From NCBI GenBank assembly GCA_023657465.1, contig JAGTJX010000003.1, forward strand, positions 437,889-501,888: a stretch of 64,000 nt of DNA, in the 5' to 3' direction. The DNA is from Lysobacteraceae bacterium. Lineage in GTDB: Bacteria; Bdellovibrionota; UBA1018; JAGTJX01. The notes under the pieces were generated by a model, which worked only from the letters and a program-made list of their open reading frames with translations, searched no databases and was not told the DNA's origin. The translations under genes were made by a program, and so were the position numbers. Below are positions 62,612 to 64,000 of this stretch, in pieces. Each line of letters opens with the position of its first letter. Position 1 is the first letter of the stretch.

Positions 62612-63816
62612 TTGACTCCTAAAACGCTCATAACGTCTGGCACAGAAGCTGCTATACAACAAGCACTCTCTATTGATCCAAACAATGGAAAAGCAAATTT
62701 TTATAGCGCGATCACTAAACCACTCCTCACCGCTAAAGGATTCATACCAAGATTAGAGCCGATTGCTGATGACAATCAATCGACAGAGCTTGTGAGATTG
62801 AATGAGCGAATCAGTATGACAGGATTAAAAGAGCTAATTACTTTCGCAACTGAACTCCCAGAAGGTAAAAAGCCATTCGATTCTTATTATGACTTACAGA
62901 GAGCTTTAAGAACTGAATTACTCCTTGCTCTAGTCGAATCTACTAAGAAATTAGAAAGAATCAGCAATGGAAAACCAATCCCCATTAACATTAACTTAGG
63001 CCGTCTTGGGATTAAGAATAATTCTGGTTATAACTGGACTTACTCTAATAGCACTTCTGATTATTCAGAATACTCTTATTGCGAAAAAGGTAGTTATACA
63101 GAAAACAAAACCACAAAATCATGGGAATGGAATTGTACAAGCACAGTTAAGGTACAAACCTATACTTATACTCAAAACAATTATCCTTCTTATATGAACA
63201 TTGATGCTTCAGACTTGAAGTTACTGAGCAGTGTTACTTTAGGTGCAGTAGATTATTTGCGCCTGATGACTGCATACAGTGCAAAAGGTCTCACAGCATT
63301 TACTAAAAGGTATAAAGCGATGGAAGAGAGATACCACATGAGACTTCCAAAGTTTTGGGCAATCGAATTGATGAAGAAATACCGCGACCTTGGTATTCTT
63401 GAATCTGATCACGAGCTTGCTGAAGTTGCTCACACTGGTGAAGAAGCAATGAAACACTTTCTTGACCTTGTTGCAATGAAGGAACAAATTTGTTCTAGCA
63501 ATGAACGTTGGGCTAAGTTTCCATTGTTCCCAAATATCTGTGTAGATGAGCGCGAGTCTAAGCATTTTCAAATCATTGCTGACTTGCTCTCAGGACCTAA
63601 GAAGGTAGCGATTGGTCTCGATATCAATGATGAACTTGTAAAAGTTCTTGTTGATGTACCTGGATTCTTGAGCAATCCTCCGAAGGATATCAAGGCCGTA
63701 CTTCCTGAACTCGATTATTCTGAAAATATTATCTCACTCCCTGATCCAAAATGGGTGGATTGCTTCCTGAAGGTGACTTGATCGAGAAGAAGAAACAGGT
63801 CCACCACCAACAATGA
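62612..63816 (+). pseudogene. TPR-type protein, probably frameshifted near the end and truncated at the start
   Basis: The main frame runs 62612-63781 (389 residues from a TTG). It opens abruptly inside a TPR-like repeat (AIQQALSIDPNNGKANFYSAI), so the 5' end may be missing; TAG at 62585 closes the frame upstream. Residues about 125-190 form an Asn/Ser/Thr/Tyr-rich insert (SGYNWTYSNSTSDYSEYSY). At the 3' end the alternative frame from 63751 reads M-G-G-L-L-P-E-G-D-L-I-E-K-K-K-Q-V-H-H-Q-Q and stops at 63814-63816, making an ATGA overlap with the next gene. One missing base in AAAA at 63748-63751 would join the frames as D-P-T-M-G-G. If the frame as read is right, the protein ends at 63781 with FLKVT. 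Confidence 0.6.
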
Positions 63817-64000
63817 TAGTACTATTGATGATGGCTGCTGTAGCTTCGGCTCAGCAGCCACAATCATGTGCAGTAGAGATTCAAAAGTACGTCCACTTTT
63901 CATCGTGGAGTAAGTCTCAGAACACGATCAAGATCGAAGCAGATCAAGCTTGTATGTCTAAGAATGGACAGCCCTTAGAGCTAAAAAACGTAACCGTGAC
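63813..64000 (+). CDS. Secreted protein, start only, runs off the window
   Basis: Opens with an ATG at 63813 and reads through to the window end (62 complete codons). Signal peptide MIVLLMMAAVASA, then QQPQSCAVEIQKY; a Cys pair (C19 and a later one) is visible in the mature part. The start overlaps the probable real stop of the TPR gene in the ATGA pattern. Family not recognised from the short piece. Confidence 0.7.
   Translation, partial: MIVLLMMAAVASAQQPQSCAVEIQKYVHFSSWSKSQNTIKIEADQACMSKNGQPLELKNVTV

Overview
The window is about 64 kb of gene-dense DNA from a Gram-negative bacterium. It carries outer-membrane beta-barrel proteins, many Sec- and lipoprotein-type signal peptides, an LpoB-like lipoprotein, SecA, TldD/PmbA, and a long TolQ/TolR-driven envelope operon related to the myxobacterial Agl/Glt gliding machinery. 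That gene mix, the HNH endonuclease type at 7477-8496 and the number of secreted lipases and phosphatases suggest a Bdellovibrionota-like or other deltaproteobacterium-related lineage. No rRNA or other taxonomic marker is present, so this is inference. I saw no tRNA, rRNA, CRISPR array, prophage or insertion sequence.

Layout from left to right. (1) 1-2231: a partial secreted protein and a secreted M48 metalloprotease, divergent. (2) 2232-7275: a structured intergenic region holding a mirrored copy of the spoVR tail, then the leftward operon prkA - DUF444 - spoVR. (3) 7477-8969: an HNH endonuclease gene, 20-bp tandem repeats, and an internally deleted SnoaL-like gene. (4) 9062-14934: a rightward operon of PP2C phosphatase, membrane-anchored M23 peptidase, secA and a proline-rich protein. 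(5) 15089-23412: small secreted genes, a duplicated 5' region leading into a broken OmpA-like gene, an EamA permease, a frameshifted small gene, two coupled cNMP-binding-fold proteins, a secreted Gly-rich protein, a thioesterase, a stripped-down ABC ATPase and an HD hydrolase.

(6) 23594-35827 is the centrepiece: eleven co-directional, mostly overlapping genes. They encode an anchored protein, a vWA lipoprotein, one TolQ-like and two TolR-like proteins, a 1148-residue periplasmic TPR protein, an 86-residue membrane protein, an AgmX/PglI-type TonB-like protein, an outer-membrane barrel, a second TPR protein and a GYF-like protein. Together they look like a proton-driven trans-envelope machine of the Glt/Agl type.

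(7) 35820-42592: an MFS-like permease, a PhoD-fold protein with altered metal ligands, the tldD/pmbA pair, a HAD hydrolase and a 2OG-Fe(II) oxygenase. (8) 42654-45439: a pseudogene with several stops, small secreted proteins and a ferredoxin-like protein. (9) 45445-53957: Tex, then a cluster of exported lipid- and phosphate-ester-acting enzymes (EEP-fold hydrolase, two phospholipase D-like proteins, a signal-peptide-bearing GT28-type protein, an NPP/alkaline-phosphatase-fold protein). (10) 53944-58702: a TPR lipoprotein and LpoB-like lipoprotein (leftward), then two ArsA-type ATPases and a TPR protein (rightward). (11) 58699-62548: gshA - cbs - cystathionine gamma-lyase, a compact route from homocysteine to cysteine to gamma-glutamylcysteine. 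(12) 62612-64000: a TPR protein that appears frameshifted near its end and the start of another secreted protein.

Convergent gene pairs often overlap by 8-17 bases and co-directional genes often share ATGA or TAATG junctions, so the genome is compact. Against that background the several broken genes (8679-8969, 16020-16618, 17464-17932, 42654-43611, 62612-63816) stand out.
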